Assembly (NCBI RefSeq): GCF_002879865.1
Contig: NZ_PNXY01000039.1
Span: 1 to 46,778 of the forward strand
DNA from: Paraburkholderia rhynchosiae
GTDB lineage: Bacteria > Pseudomonadota > Gammaproteobacteria > Burkholderiales > Burkholderiaceae
DNA: 46,778 nt
Direction of reading: 5' to 3'
Made by a program: the position numbers and the translations under genes. Below are positions 24,733 to 31,925 of this stretch, piece after piece; position 1 is the stretch's first letter, and each line of letters opens with the position of its first letter. The notes beneath the pieces were generated by a model. That model worked only from the letters and a program-made list of their open reading frames with translations. It ran no database searches and was not told the origin of the DNA.

Positions 24733-25938
24733 GTGGAACCGGGCTGGCTGCTTGGCGAGCAAGACACGTCGACGCCGACGGAGTCCGCTGCCGCCGATGA
24801 AGTACAGCCGACCTGCTCAGCCGCCGAAATCATCGTCGCCGTCGGGCGCGCGCTTGCGGCGGGGAGAAAGTGGAGCACGGTAGAGCGCAATGCTGAGCTT
24901 TTTGCGATGCGCTACGGCATCAAGGCCCAAGGCCGGACTCTGGCGTCAGTTGCCATGCAGCATGGCATTACGGAGAGCCGCGCATGCCAGATCCTCACGC
25001 AGATGCGTGCGAACGCCCGCGATTTTCCCTCAGAATATGTCGACGCGTTCCGCGGAATTGACACGACGGCCAACCAGCACCTGCCGTGCTCGCCCGAGCG
25101 CCTTGAAGCAGTCCTGCGTCCATTGCTCGGTGACGGTCCGACCATCGAGGACGCGTGGCGCTTCGCACGAGACTACCTCGATGCACACCTTATCACCCTC
25201 GAGGCGCATCTCTTCAGTGCCCCAGACCGTTCAAGAGCCGGTGACGAGCGGACCAGGACGGTGCACGAGATGGCCCAGGCGATGATCAGTGCGGTGGGGG
25301 CGGCTCACGTGCGTGTACTGATGGACTACGCTGTTGAACTTGGCTGGGAACTTGATGCCATCAAAGCCATCCGGGATCTGGTGCAAACCGGTCATGGCTT
25401 CGAATGGCTTGATCGGCCTGAAAGGGCGGCTCAGGAGTGGTTCTGGTATGGCGAGTCCGCGCGACATAACCCGGTCACACAGGCGCTTCGCCGCGTTTGC
25501 TCCATTGCTGACTCTCCGTTTTCGCTCGACGTCGCGCTGGGTGCCGTGGAGCGCCTGAGGGAACTCCGCCTGAGCCGCGAGGAACGCTGCTCCATGCAAT
25601 ACCCGGTACCGCCGGCCTTTGTCACGATCGTAATCCTGTCCCGCCTCAAGTTCCTTGCAGGTTCGCACGGCCGTTACCGGCCGGTAACCCGTCTCGACCC
25701 GGAAACAGAACTCACTGCGCACGAGCACCGGCTGTTTATGGCGCTGTTGCGGCACGGCCCGAGCGTGACCTGGAACGCGCTCGCATCGGAGCTGGTCAGA
25801 ACCGGTCAGATCGGCGAGTTGACGCTCAGAGCGCTGCTGTCGCGCTCGCCGATCATCTATACGCAGTCGCCGGGCGTCTGGGCCTTGCGCGGTGTCCGCA
25901 TGAATGGCGGAAAACTTCCGGCGGACTGCGCGGCCTAG
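24733..25938 (+). CDS. Protein with N-terminal sigma-region-4-like HTH, unknown C-terminal domain
   Basis: A 401-residue protein from a GTG at 24733. Residues about 48-95 read ERNAELFAMRYGIKAQGRTL then ASVAMQHGITESRACQILTQ, the shape of a sigma-70 region 4 helix-turn-helix (a '-35 reader'). The rest is helical, with LRPLLGDGPTIEDAWRFARD, HEMAQAMISAVGAAHVRVLM and a winged-helix-like end (LTAHEHRLFMALLRHGPSVT, NALASELVRTGQIGEL). No region 2 for -10 binding is apparent, so it is probably not a full sigma factor. It is divergent from the recombinase-like gene and could regulate it. Confidence 0.65.
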   Translation: MEPGWLLGEQDTSTPTESAAADEVQPTCSAAEIIVAVGRALAAGRKWSTVERNAELFAMRYGIKAQGRTLASVAMQHGITESRACQILTQMRANARDFPSEYVDAFRGIDTTANQHLPCSPERLEAVLRPLLGDGPTIEDAWRFARDYLDAHLITLEAHLFSAPDRSRAGDERTRTVHEMAQAMISAVGAAHVRVLMDYAVELGWELDAIKAIRDLVQTGHGFEWLDRPERAAQEWFWYGESARHNPVTQALRRVCSIADSPFSLDVALGAVERLRELRLSREERCSMQYPVPPAFVTIVILSRLKFLAGSHGRYRPVTRLDPETELTAHEHRLFMALLRHGPSVTWNALASELVRTGQIGELTLRALLSRSPIIYTQSPGVWALRGVRMNGGKLPADCAA

Positions 25939-26100
25939 ATCCGGCACCCTCGCGTGACGGCCGGCCAGAAACGGGCGCCACCCGGAAGCGACGGCGCATC
26001 GGGGTCCTCCAAGGAATCGTTCCGCATGTAAAGGCCTCCGACATGATGGGCACGTCTCTCAGGCTCTGCCCCGGCCCTAGGAAATGGGCAGAATCCTTGC

Positions 26101-26128
26101 GCCGACCCTTTGCGGTCGGCTCTTTTTT
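26101..26128 (+). terminator. Rho-independent terminator
   Basis: GCCGACC (26101-26107), loop CTTTGC, GGTCGGC (26114-26120), then TCTTTTTT. It lies 160 bases after the sigma-like gene and before the integrase at 26246. The intervening 25939-26100 holds no gene. Confidence 0.8.
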
Positions 26129-26245
26129 GCCTGCGGTGGCCGCTTTTCCGAGGAATCGAATAAACAAGCCGTGATACGCTTGAAAAAGACCCTCATCAAA
26201 TCTCTCTCTGAATATGTCTTTAACCAATCCCATTCAGAGGGGCGC

Positions 26246-26917
26246 ATGGCCCAAGCTGCAACACTCCGACCGGCTCAAATCCGGCATCTACTCGCCGTCA
26301 CCTCAGCAACATCGCGCCATCCCGAGCGCGATTGTCTCGTTCTCCTGCCAGGCATTACGTGCGGAATGCGCATCAGCGAAATAGCCCAAGTCGAAGTTCA
26401 AGATGTGCTGTTTCCTTCGGGCGCAATCCGTTCAGAGGTCAGTCTTCGGGCCGCAATCACGAAGGGTTGTCGGCAGCGATGCATCTATCTCACGCATGCA
26501 AAAACGGTTTCGGCTCTGGAGTGCTATCTGAACCATCGCATTGCGCGAGGCATCGGAACCGAGCTAACCGCCGACCGCTATCGCGGACTCGCGCGGTCAA
26601 CGTGCCTGGTCCTTGCTGGCAAGGGCCGCAAGTTTGCGATGAGCACCAAGCGGCGCATCAACGAGGCCGGGGAGCCGGTTGATTACTCTGCGTGTGACAG
26701 CCTCCAAGCCTACGTCACAAAGCTCTACAGGGATGCCGGGATACGCGGCGGATCGTCCCATTCGGGACGGCGCTCGTTTGCCAGTAACCTCATTGAGCAA
26801 GGGCACGACATTGAAACGGTGCAGCAGCTTTTAGGTCATGCGGAACTGGAGCATGTTCGGCCCTATCTGGCCGTGTCCGATAAAAAGCTACGGCAGATGT
26901 TTTGCGAAGTGTTATGA
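26246..26917 (+). CDS. Compact tyrosine recombinase/integrase heading a gene array
   Basis: About 223 residues from the ATG at 26246 (MAQAATLRPAQIRHLLAVTS), with GAGGGG upstream; a longer frame to 26084 exists but overlaps the terminator. Catalytic residues are all visible: Arg in TCGMRISEIAQVEV, Lys in AITKGCRQRCIYL, the HSGRRSFASNLIEQG box, and His plus Tyr in LGHAELEHVRPYLAVS. It lacks a separate N-terminal core-binding domain, so it is a short form. It is followed on the same strand by a toxin-antitoxin pair and an array of small genes of unknown function, for which it is the obvious candidate mobiliser. Confidence 0.85.
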   Translation: MAQAATLRPAQIRHLLAVTSATSRHPERDCLVLLPGITCGMRISEIAQVEVQDVLFPSGAIRSEVSLRAAITKGCRQRCIYLTHAKTVSALECYLNHRIARGIGTELTADRYRGLARSTCLVLAGKGRKFAMSTKRRINEAGEPVDYSACDSLQAYVTKLYRDAGIRGGSSHSGRRSFASNLIEQGHDIETVQQLLGHAELEHVRPYLAVSDKKLRQMFCEVL

Positions 26918-27006
26918 GAGCCATTTGGCGCTTGCGGGGCATTGAGTTTCAGCGCGAGATGCCGTTCAACCGGGTAGCCATTTATGGGGCCGTCGAGCGA
27001 GCCGCC

Positions 27007-27071
27007 TGTAGACTCAATGTAGATACAAACCGCTTGCCTTTCTCATGGCAAGTGTCTACAATGGATCTACA
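27007..27071. promoter_or_regulatory. Symmetric operator half-sites upstream of the antitoxin gene
   Basis: TGTAGA at 27007-27012 and 27018-27023 and its complement TCTACA at 27055-27060 and 27066-27071 are each spaced 11 bases apart, one helical turn. The longer arms AATGTAGAT and ATCTACATT are exact inverse complements. The right-hand pair overlaps and follows the -10 box. This fits autoregulation by a ChpS-type antitoxin or its toxin complex. Confidence 0.6.
27034..27062 (+). promoter_or_regulatory. Promoter of the toxin-antitoxin operon
   Basis: TTGCCT (27034-27039) and TACAAT (27057-27062) are separated by exactly 17 bases, a good sigma-70 match. Half-site TCTACA covers the -10 region. 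A GGAG ribosome binding site follows at 27075-27078, seven bases before the ATG. Confidence 0.65.
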
Positions 27072-27085
27072 TTTGGAGCGATATT

Positions 27086-27337
27086 ATGGAACTCAAGATT
27101 CAGAAGTGGGGCAACAGTGCCGCCGTCCGGCTTCCCGCTGTGTTACTGGAGCAGATCGGCGCATCGGCGGGTAGCTCGCTGAATGCCGATGTGCGGCCCG
27201 ATGGCGTATTGCTTACGCCCGCTCGCCGCAAGTATTCGCTCGATGAACTTGTCGCGCAGTGCGACGCGAAGGCCCCGGAACCGGCCGACCTTGCTGCATG
27301 GGGTGAAGTCAACGCGGTGGGACGTGAAGCATGGTGA
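27086..27337 (+). CDS. chpS: ChpS/MazE-type antitoxin
   Basis: An 83-residue AbrB-fold antitoxin: MELKIQKWGNSAAVRLP is the swapped-hairpin DNA-binding motif, and the C-terminal half (YSLDELVAQCDAKAPEPADL) is the flexible toxin-neutralising part. It should bind and inhibit the toxin encoded next and repress the shared promoter. Its end overlaps the toxin start by 7 bases. The operator half-sites upstream are spaced for dimer binding. Confidence 0.9.
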   Translation: MELKIQKWGNSAAVRLPAVLLEQIGASAGSSLNADVRPDGVLLTPARRKYSLDELVAQCDAKAPEPADLAAWGEVNAVGREAW

Positions 27338-27681
27338 AGCGTGTCAAGTTCGAGCGTGGCGATATCGTCCGAGTCAGCCTGAATCCGACGATGGGAAATG
27401 AGCAACAAGGGGATTTTCGGCCCGCGCTCGTTCTGTCTCCTGCTGCATTCAACGCGCTCGGCGTGGCGCTAGTCGCGCCGATTACGCAAGGCGGTGAATT
27501 TGCGCGATATGCCGGGTTCGCCGTGCCGCTCTCGGGTTCGGGCACCGAAACGCAAGGCGTTGCGCTTGTGAACATGGTTCGGACGCTCGATCTTGAGGCG
27601 CGCGGCGCGCGCAAGGTTGAGCGCGCGCCGGTCGAGGTTGTCGAAGATGCGCTCGCGCGCCTTCAAACAATTTTGGAATAA
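27331..27681 (+). CDS. chpB: ChpB/MazF-type endoribonuclease toxin
   Basis: A 116-residue PemK/MazF-family toxin closely resembling E. coli ChpB: FERGDIVRVSLNPTMGNEQQ, RPALVLSPAAFNALGVALVA and ITQGGEFARYAGFAVPL are all typical. The basic and polar residues of the first loop and the RPALVLS strand make the RNA-cleaving site. It should cut mRNA and stop growth if the antitoxin is lost, so it stabilises the replicon or the mobile region. The operon is compact and intact. The CGGAAACC motif follows its stop codon. Confidence 0.92.
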   Translation: MVKRVKFERGDIVRVSLNPTMGNEQQGDFRPALVLSPAAFNALGVALVAPITQGGEFARYAGFAVPLSGSGTETQGVALVNMVRTLDLEARGARKVERAPVEVVEDALARLQTILE

Positions 27682-27695
27682 CGGAAACCAACGCA

Positions 27696-27977
27696 ATGAC
27701 TTTGGCCACGATGATTATTTCGATTGCAACGCTGCTTACGTTACTGGCCGCGGTTAGCGTTGCGCTAGTAAATCGTTGGTACGGGGAGCATTTTTTGTCC
27801 GCTGTGGAGCGCAGAAAAGTGATGGAAGCAGACGGTCAAGAGCACGATCACTATTCATTCACGGCTTCGCGCTCGAATACGTTCATCGGCCACACCGTGG
27901 GCCGAGCTTACATCGCATTCGCGGCAGTTCGCTATGACCGTTTGATGCGCAAGCATCGGCCGGCCATAGGCGCATAG
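27696..27977 (+). CDS. Array gene 1: single-pass membrane protein
   Basis: Ninety-three residues starting MTLATMIISIATLLTLLAAV. The first 25 residues form a membrane helix or uncleaved signal anchor. The rest is polar and basic (RRKVMEADGQEHDHYSFTAS, then RYDRLMRKHRP). Its start follows the CGGAAACC motif by six bases, and its stop TAG overlaps the next GGAAAAC. No family recognised. Confidence 0.65.
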   Translation: MTLATMIISIATLLTLLAAVSVALVNRWYGEHFLSAVERRKVMEADGQEHDHYSFTASRSNTFIGHTVGRAYIAFAAVRYDRLMRKHRPAIGA

Positions 27978-27994
27978 GAAAACAGGGGGGCAAT

Positions 27995-28201
27995 ATGCGT
28001 AAGGTTCTGTACGTTTACAAATGCGCAGAATGCGGCAAACGTGGCGAACAACACCTCGACGGTGACTCGCACGACGGCGAAACGTCCACCTGTTCTGCCT
28101 GTGGTGCGTCAGTTACCTTGGAATGGGATGGTGGCGTCGTGCTGGAAACGCCGCAGACCATCGCAGCCGAAGCGATTGCGCGCGCTCGCGAGTGCAAGTG
28201 A
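27995..28201 (+). CDS. Array gene 2: small zinc-ribbon protein
   Basis: A 68-residue protein whose N-terminus has CAECGKRG and, 20 residues on, CSACGASV: two CxxC knuckles suited to binding one zinc ion. The central segment is acidic (HLDGDSHDGETST) and the C-terminus helical (TIAAEAIARARECK). GGGGGG lies before the ATG, within the gap GGAAAACAGGGGGGCAATATG-type spacer. It may bind RNA or protein. No named family. Confidence 0.7.
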   Translation: MRKVLYVYKCAECGKRGEQHLDGDSHDGETSTCSACGASVTLEWDGGVVLETPQTIAAEAIARARECK

Positions 28202-28235
28202 CCGGATAACGGAAAACGACGAAGGAGCCGAATCG

Positions 28236-28430
28236 ATGGAGAAGTATCGAAATCGACGTGAACTGCACCGTCAGGGCGGCAAGTTTGCTAAGGCTCCGAC
28301 GCTGGCGCAACAGGGCTACGCGATCAACACACAGCGCCGCAAGTGCGCGGGCTGCGGCAATCAGTGGACTCCCATTATTGCGACGGGTAAATGCCCTCCC
28401 TGCGGCACGCCGTTGACGGCAATCGAATAA
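28236..28430 (+). CDS. Array gene 3: small zinc-ribbon protein
   Basis: Sixty-four residues from the ATG at 28236, with GAAGGAG upstream. The basic N-terminus (MEKYRNRRELHRQGGKFAK) is followed by CAGCGNQWTPIIATGKCPPC, again two CxxC pairs (CAGC and CPPC) forming a compact zinc ribbon. It differs from array gene 2 in order and charge, so they are not recent duplicates. Function unknown. Confidence 0.65.
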   Translation: MEKYRNRRELHRQGGKFAKAPTLAQQGYAINTQRRKCAGCGNQWTPIIATGKCPPCGTPLTAIE

Positions 28431-28454
28431 TCATCGGAAATTCGAAAAACAAAC

Positions 28455-28843
28455 ATGCCGGATATTATCTCCAGCCTTCAAATGGCGATGGATATCACGA
28501 AGAAGCTTCGTGACCTCAATGAGAAAGTGAAAGACGCTGACATGAAAATGCTCCTGGCGCACCCTTCAGGGCGAGATCGCTGACGCCAAGTTGGAGGTTG
28601 TAAGCCTCAAAGAGCAAGTGGCGGCATTGTCGGCTAAGAACGCAGAGCTATCGGCGCAACTCAGCTCCCGTTCGTCAGAAAAGACCTGTTGCCATGAACG
28701 GAGGCTACAGATTTGGCGACGAAGGACCTTTTTGCGTCTCCTGCTTCGAGGAGAAAGGAAAGAAGGTGCTGCTGCCACCTGCGACGGGAATACATGGGCA
28801 CTTTGGGCAATGGTATTGCCCGGTCTGCAAGAACCACAGCTAG
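28455..28843 (+). pseudogene. Array gene 4: coiled-coil plus zinc-ribbon protein with two insertions
   Basis: Begins MPDIISSLQMAMDITKKLRD, a helical N-terminus. A one-base insertion near 28558 shifts into LQGEIADAKLEVVSLKEQVA and AALSAKNAELSAQLSSRSSE, a coiled coil. A second, an extra A in GAAAAG near 28682, leads into PFCVSCFEEKGKKVLLPPAT and WYCPVCKNHS, a zinc ribbon with CVSC and CPVC. Read with both corrections it is one protein of about 128 residues. Similar helix-plus-ribbon hypotheticals occur beside phage and plasmid genes. Decay or sequencing error. Confidence 0.6.
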
Positions 28844-28892
28844 CACTTCGGAAAACGGAAGTCAGAACGGCAGTTAAACCGGGGTGGGCCAT

Positions 28893-30068
28893 ATGGATTT
28901 CGTCGCATCGAGTTTGGGCGGGCTGGCGGCGTTACTTTCTACCGTGCCGAACGTTGTTTGGTCAGGTATCGTCGGATCTGTTGTTACCGTCGTTGGGGTC
29001 TTGGCGACAAACGTGGGCCTCTCGCGGAGACATCGGGAACAACTACGGCACACCGCCGACGAAAATGTCCGCAAGCTGATGCACGAAGCATCCGAGAACG
29101 CGCTTGAGCGAAGGATGAAGCTCAGGCGCGACGTGTATATTCCGGCAGTCGAAGCGGTATATGCCGCAATGAGTTCGCTCGGAGCGTTGGCCGACCCGGG
29201 CAATTCACGATCCGGCATTCAAGAAAAGTTCGTGGAAGCTGTCGGAGCGATATCCAAAGTCAACGCTGTTGCCGGACTTGAAACGGTCGCAGCCGTTGGG
29301 ACATTGTTGCAGCGGCTCTTGGCGGTTAATCTCGAACTGTCGGTAAAGCGCAACGCCATTGAAGTGACCTACGGTCAATTCCGGGCAAATGCCGACACGG
29401 TCACTCGTGCTGTTGCGGAGCACGGTCGTTGGGTGCAGGTCCAGACCTCTATGTTATTTGAAGGGCCGCCAGTACCTGAGAAGTGGAATTTTGTTGCTAA
29501 CCAGATAGCCTTCCACCAAGGTCAGATCGATTTGTGGACGGTTAAACAAGCGGCCTGCTCCCGGGAGCTTCAAGTAGCACAGCTGGCTTTCCTTCGGGCA
29601 ATAGCGGAATCTCAACCGAAGTTGACTGAAGCTTCCGTGTCAGCAAGTATCGCGTTGCGGGACGAACTCGGCATGCTGGATGGTAGTCCAGACCTCCTTA
29701 GGAGGACGCTGGCGGAGAACGGCGAACTTGCGCGAAGGGCGTTGGAGGAGAGCATTGCGCGCATGGAGCGGGAAATCGGTAGATGTTCGATGGTCTCGGA
29801 TGAGAAGCCAGTTTTGGTTGAGGCCGACGGGTACCGGCGGCTAGTTGAAGCTGACGCCTACGATGCGCAAGCACCGATCGAGTGGGCGGTGACGCAGGTT
29901 GAGCAGTTGCGGAGCCGAATTGTTGATGGGCAATCGGTCGTGATTATGGGCTCCGGCGCGCCGCTGTCGATCTGGTCTGCGGAGACTTTTGACGAGTGGG
30001 TTTTGTCGGCACTGCCCAACACGTGGGCGGTCATGCAGGCAGACGCTAAGCGGTTTAAGGCAACATAA
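28893..30068 (+). CDS. Array gene 5: membrane-anchored helical protein
   Basis: A 391-residue protein from MDFVASSLGGLAALLSTVPN. One membrane segment lies near residues 20-42 (VWSGIVGSVVTVVGVLATNV); nearly all the rest is amphipathic helix with many Glu, Arg and Ala (RRHREQLRHTADENVRKLMH, LARRALEESIARMEREIGR). That gives a helical cytoplasmic body on one anchor. A start three codons upstream (28884) is also possible. The gap before it contains CGGAAAACGG. No enzyme motif seen; the largest gene of the array. Confidence 0.65.
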   Translation: MDFVASSLGGLAALLSTVPNVVWSGIVGSVVTVVGVLATNVGLSRRHREQLRHTADENVRKLMHEASENALERRMKLRRDVYIPAVEAVYAAMSSLGALADPGNSRSGIQEKFVEAVGAISKVNAVAGLETVAAVGTLLQRLLAVNLELSVKRNAIEVTYGQFRANADTVTRAVAEHGRWVQVQTSMLFEGPPVPEKWNFVANQIAFHQGQIDLWTVKQAACSRELQVAQLAFLRAIAESQPKLTEASVSASIALRDELGMLDGSPDLLRRTLAENGELARRALEESIARMEREIGRCSMVSDEKPVLVEADGYRRLVEADAYDAQAPIEWAVTQVEQLRSRIVDGQSVVIMGSGAPLSIWSAETFDEWVLSALPNTWAVMQADAKRFKAT

Positions 30069-30092
30069 AGCGGAAAACCCAACGACGGCAAT

Positions 30093-30398
30093 ATGAGAAC
30101 CGCTATCTTTCTCGTACTGATGATCTGCACTGTTGCAACGTTCGCGCGCGGAGGCGGAGGGCATGGGGGCGGGCATGGCGGTGGTGGGCATGCCGGCAGC
30201 CACGCTAGTGGACATTCGGGCGGCGAAGAAGCTCACTCGACTACCCGCTACGGCGGGGGTTATGCCGGTATTGCGGCTCATACCAGCAATGCGAGCGATG
30301 CCGACACAGATTCAGAGCGGCCAGTGTGGTACGACTTGGCAGGGCTTGGAATTGCAATTGGCGGGATTGGACTCGTAGCGTGGATGACGAAGACATAA
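30093..30398 (+). CDS. Array gene 6: secreted or anchored Gly/His-rich protein
   Basis: A 101-residue protein with an N-terminal signal sequence (MRTAIFLVLMICTVATFARG) followed by a glycine/histidine repeat region (GGGHGGGHGGGGHAGSHASG), a polar spacer and a C-terminal membrane helix (LAGLGIAIGGIGLVAWMTK). The histidine cluster could bind metal in the periplasm. The gap before it is a textbook example of the boundary motif, CGGAAAAC followed by GGCAATATG. Confidence 0.65.
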   Translation: MRTAIFLVLMICTVATFARGGGGHGGGHGGGGHAGSHASGHSGGEEAHSTTRYGGGYAGIAAHTSNASDADTDSERPVWYDLAGLGIAIGGIGLVAWMTKT

Positions 30399-30446
30399 AT
30401 CGTACTGGAAAACGAAAGCCGGCTGCGACGGCGAAGGAAGGGAAGA

Positions 30447-30623
30447 ATGCTAATTAGGATCGAAGTATCGGACGCCGACTTGGAAGCAATGGAGTGCGAC
30501 TCTGTTGACGAGTTCGAGGAGCCGATTCGCAATCAACTCGACAACGGCGTTGTTACAAGCGACGGCGGTGCCGGTGCTGATTGGATGGCCGAGTACGACC
30601 TTGAAATCATCAAGGTAGATTGA
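30447..30623 (+). CDS. Array gene 7: small acidic protein
   Basis: A 58-residue protein from the ATG at 30447, with GAAGGAAGGGAAG upstream. Strongly acidic: MLIRIEVSDADLEAMECDSV, DEFEEPIRNQLDNGV and AEYDLEIIKVD. The start, with beta strand and acidic helix, resembles small antitoxin or immunity proteins in composition only. It overlaps the following short frame by 4 bases (ATTGA). No family recognised. Confidence 0.55.
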   Translation: MLIRIEVSDADLEAMECDSVDEFEEPIRNQLDNGVVTSDGGAGADWMAEYDLEIIKVD

Positions 30624-30775
30624 ACGAATCGGAAAACGGCAAGGACTATGAACTGAAAGTGTTCACGTCCCCCAAAAGTCCTATGCGGCTTGTCATCGAT
30701 GAGCTGCAGGTAAATGATGGGCATATCACGCGTGTGCCTTTTGCGGTCGAGGACCTTCACTTGTGCGGCAAGTGA
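30620..30775 (+). CDS. Array gene 8: possible small protein from a TTG start
   Basis: The frame starts at a TTG overlapping the previous stop and reads LNESENGKDYELKVFTSPKS, then PMRLVIDELQVNDGHITRVP and HLCGK, 51 residues. Strand-rich and coherent in composition. It overlaps the boundary motif at 30631-30637, so either the motif is inside the gene here or the true start is a later codon. Moderate support only. Confidence 0.4.
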   Translation: MNESENGKDYELKVFTSPKSPMRLVIDELQVNDGHITRVPFAVEDLHLCGK

Positions 30776-30803
30776 CCGGTGAAATGTACGGCCGGGCGAG
30801 TAA

Positions 30804-31844
30804 ATGTCAGAAATGCTCCGATTGAACGAAGACTACGGCAGCGTTACCGTCAGCTACTCTCGCGGGTCCCAGTGGTCGTCTGCACTGTGCGTCGCGGCTG
30901 CAGCCGTCGCTCTCGGGCTTGTCGGTTATGCCGCATGCGTTGCAAGACCCAGCCTCTTCTCCGAAGGATGGCTCCTCGTTCCTACATGCTTGCTAGGCTT
31001 TGCGTTTCTCTTACATGCCGTTGTTCACTACGGCGTTCTTAGGTCGCCAATTCATATAACCACTTCAGGGACGGTTCAGCAGGCTATCTGGGCATGGCGA
31101 TACCCTGGACCGTTCACTGCGACCTGTGTCAAAGTTACGTGCAAGGTGCCGCGTTTCAAGATTGAACTGCGTTACGCCGGCGCTCGGCAACGATTCGCAG
31201 GTGCCGAATCGGAAGGGGATACGATTGGCGTCGCTGTGAGGCTGGACGACTGGTCGCGTTCCAGAGTCGTTGGCAACACTTTGCCTAACGAGCAAAGACA
31301 CTCATTGAGTGAGACCTGGCTTTTGGGCGGTTGCCTTGCAACGTCCGCCTGCTTGCCAAAAGCAGACAGTCTATTAGGCGGAGACCATTATTATCTCGAT
31401 GGTCTTGCGCCTTACGGATGTTGGGCAACTGCGGCAATGGCTGTGTTTGCCGCATTCGGCGCGGCATGCTTGATTTTCGTCTTGGCTCAGCGGGCGGTGC
31501 GCCCAGTCCGCGCCAATGTGGCCGTCTGGCTTAGCGACATTGCCGCGGCCGCGCTGCTTATCACGGGCTCGACAGCGGTCGTTGGTCACTACGCGCAGTC
31601 CTTCGAAATGCGCATCACCCCGGCGCAAGAATCTGTGTATGAGGAGCCGTTTCGAATGGAAATGCGAGATACGCGAAAGGGCTGCAAGAGGTTCCTGGTC
31701 GTTCAAGAGCCGGCTTTGCGACGCATAGTCAAGGTCTGTGACACGTATGGCGCGCAATATTGGAGCGGCGCTGAAGCGGTTCGGGTGCATCAGTCCAACA
31801 ACCGGCTCGGCGTGCATATCGAGTCCATCGATAGGGCTAGATAG
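30804..31844 (+). CDS. Hypothetical multi-pass membrane protein
   Basis: A protein of 346 residues with about four membrane helices, paired near residues 28-70 (ALCVAAAAVALGLVGYAA, LLVPTCLLGFAFLLHAVV) and 200-265 (AAMAVFAAFGAACLIFVLAQ, IAAAALLITGSTAVVGHY). Between the pairs is a soluble region of about 110 residues with basic strands. The C-terminal 80 residues are periplasmic or cytoplasmic, with Cys in KGCKRFLVVQEP and IVKVCDTYG. No family recognised. No boundary motif directly precedes it. Confidence 0.6.
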   Translation: MSEMLRLNEDYGSVTVSYSRGSQWSSALCVAAAAVALGLVGYAACVARPSLFSEGWLLVPTCLLGFAFLLHAVVHYGVLRSPIHITTSGTVQQAIWAWRYPGPFTATCVKVTCKVPRFKIELRYAGARQRFAGAESEGDTIGVAVRLDDWSRSRVVGNTLPNEQRHSLSETWLLGGCLATSACLPKADSLLGGDHYYLDGLAPYGCWATAAMAVFAAFGAACLIFVLAQRAVRPVRANVAVWLSDIAAAALLITGSTAVVGHYAQSFEMRITPAQESVYEEPFRMEMRDTRKGCKRFLVVQEPALRRIVKVCDTYGAQYWSGAEAVRVHQSNNRLGVHIESIDRAR

Positions 31845-31925
31845 CCCACGACCCACATCGCCGACGAATGCGGGCCGGTGCCCGGAGTCACCGACGTCAG
31901 AGTCACATAATCGACTTGGGTAAAT

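Larger units (their letters stand above)
27682..30637 (+). repeat. Dispersed CGGAAAAC boundary motifs in a gene array
   Basis: GGAAAAC occurs at 27977-27983, 28211-28217, 28850-28856, 30072-30078, 30407-30413 and 30631-30637, with CGGAAACC at 27682-27689 and a split form (CGGAAATT, then CGAAAAAC) at 28435-28450. All are on the plus strand and lie within about 15 bases after a stop codon, or overlapping it. Two of the gaps also end GGCAATATG at the next start. They mark nearly all boundaries of the small genes between 27696 and 30775. Confidence 0.7.

Noticed and set aside
27682..30637. Classical integron cassette array
   Set aside because: No attC-like imperfect inverted repeats or GTTRRRY core sites were seen at the boundaries, and the integrase lacks the additional IntI region. 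Only a short direct motif is shared.
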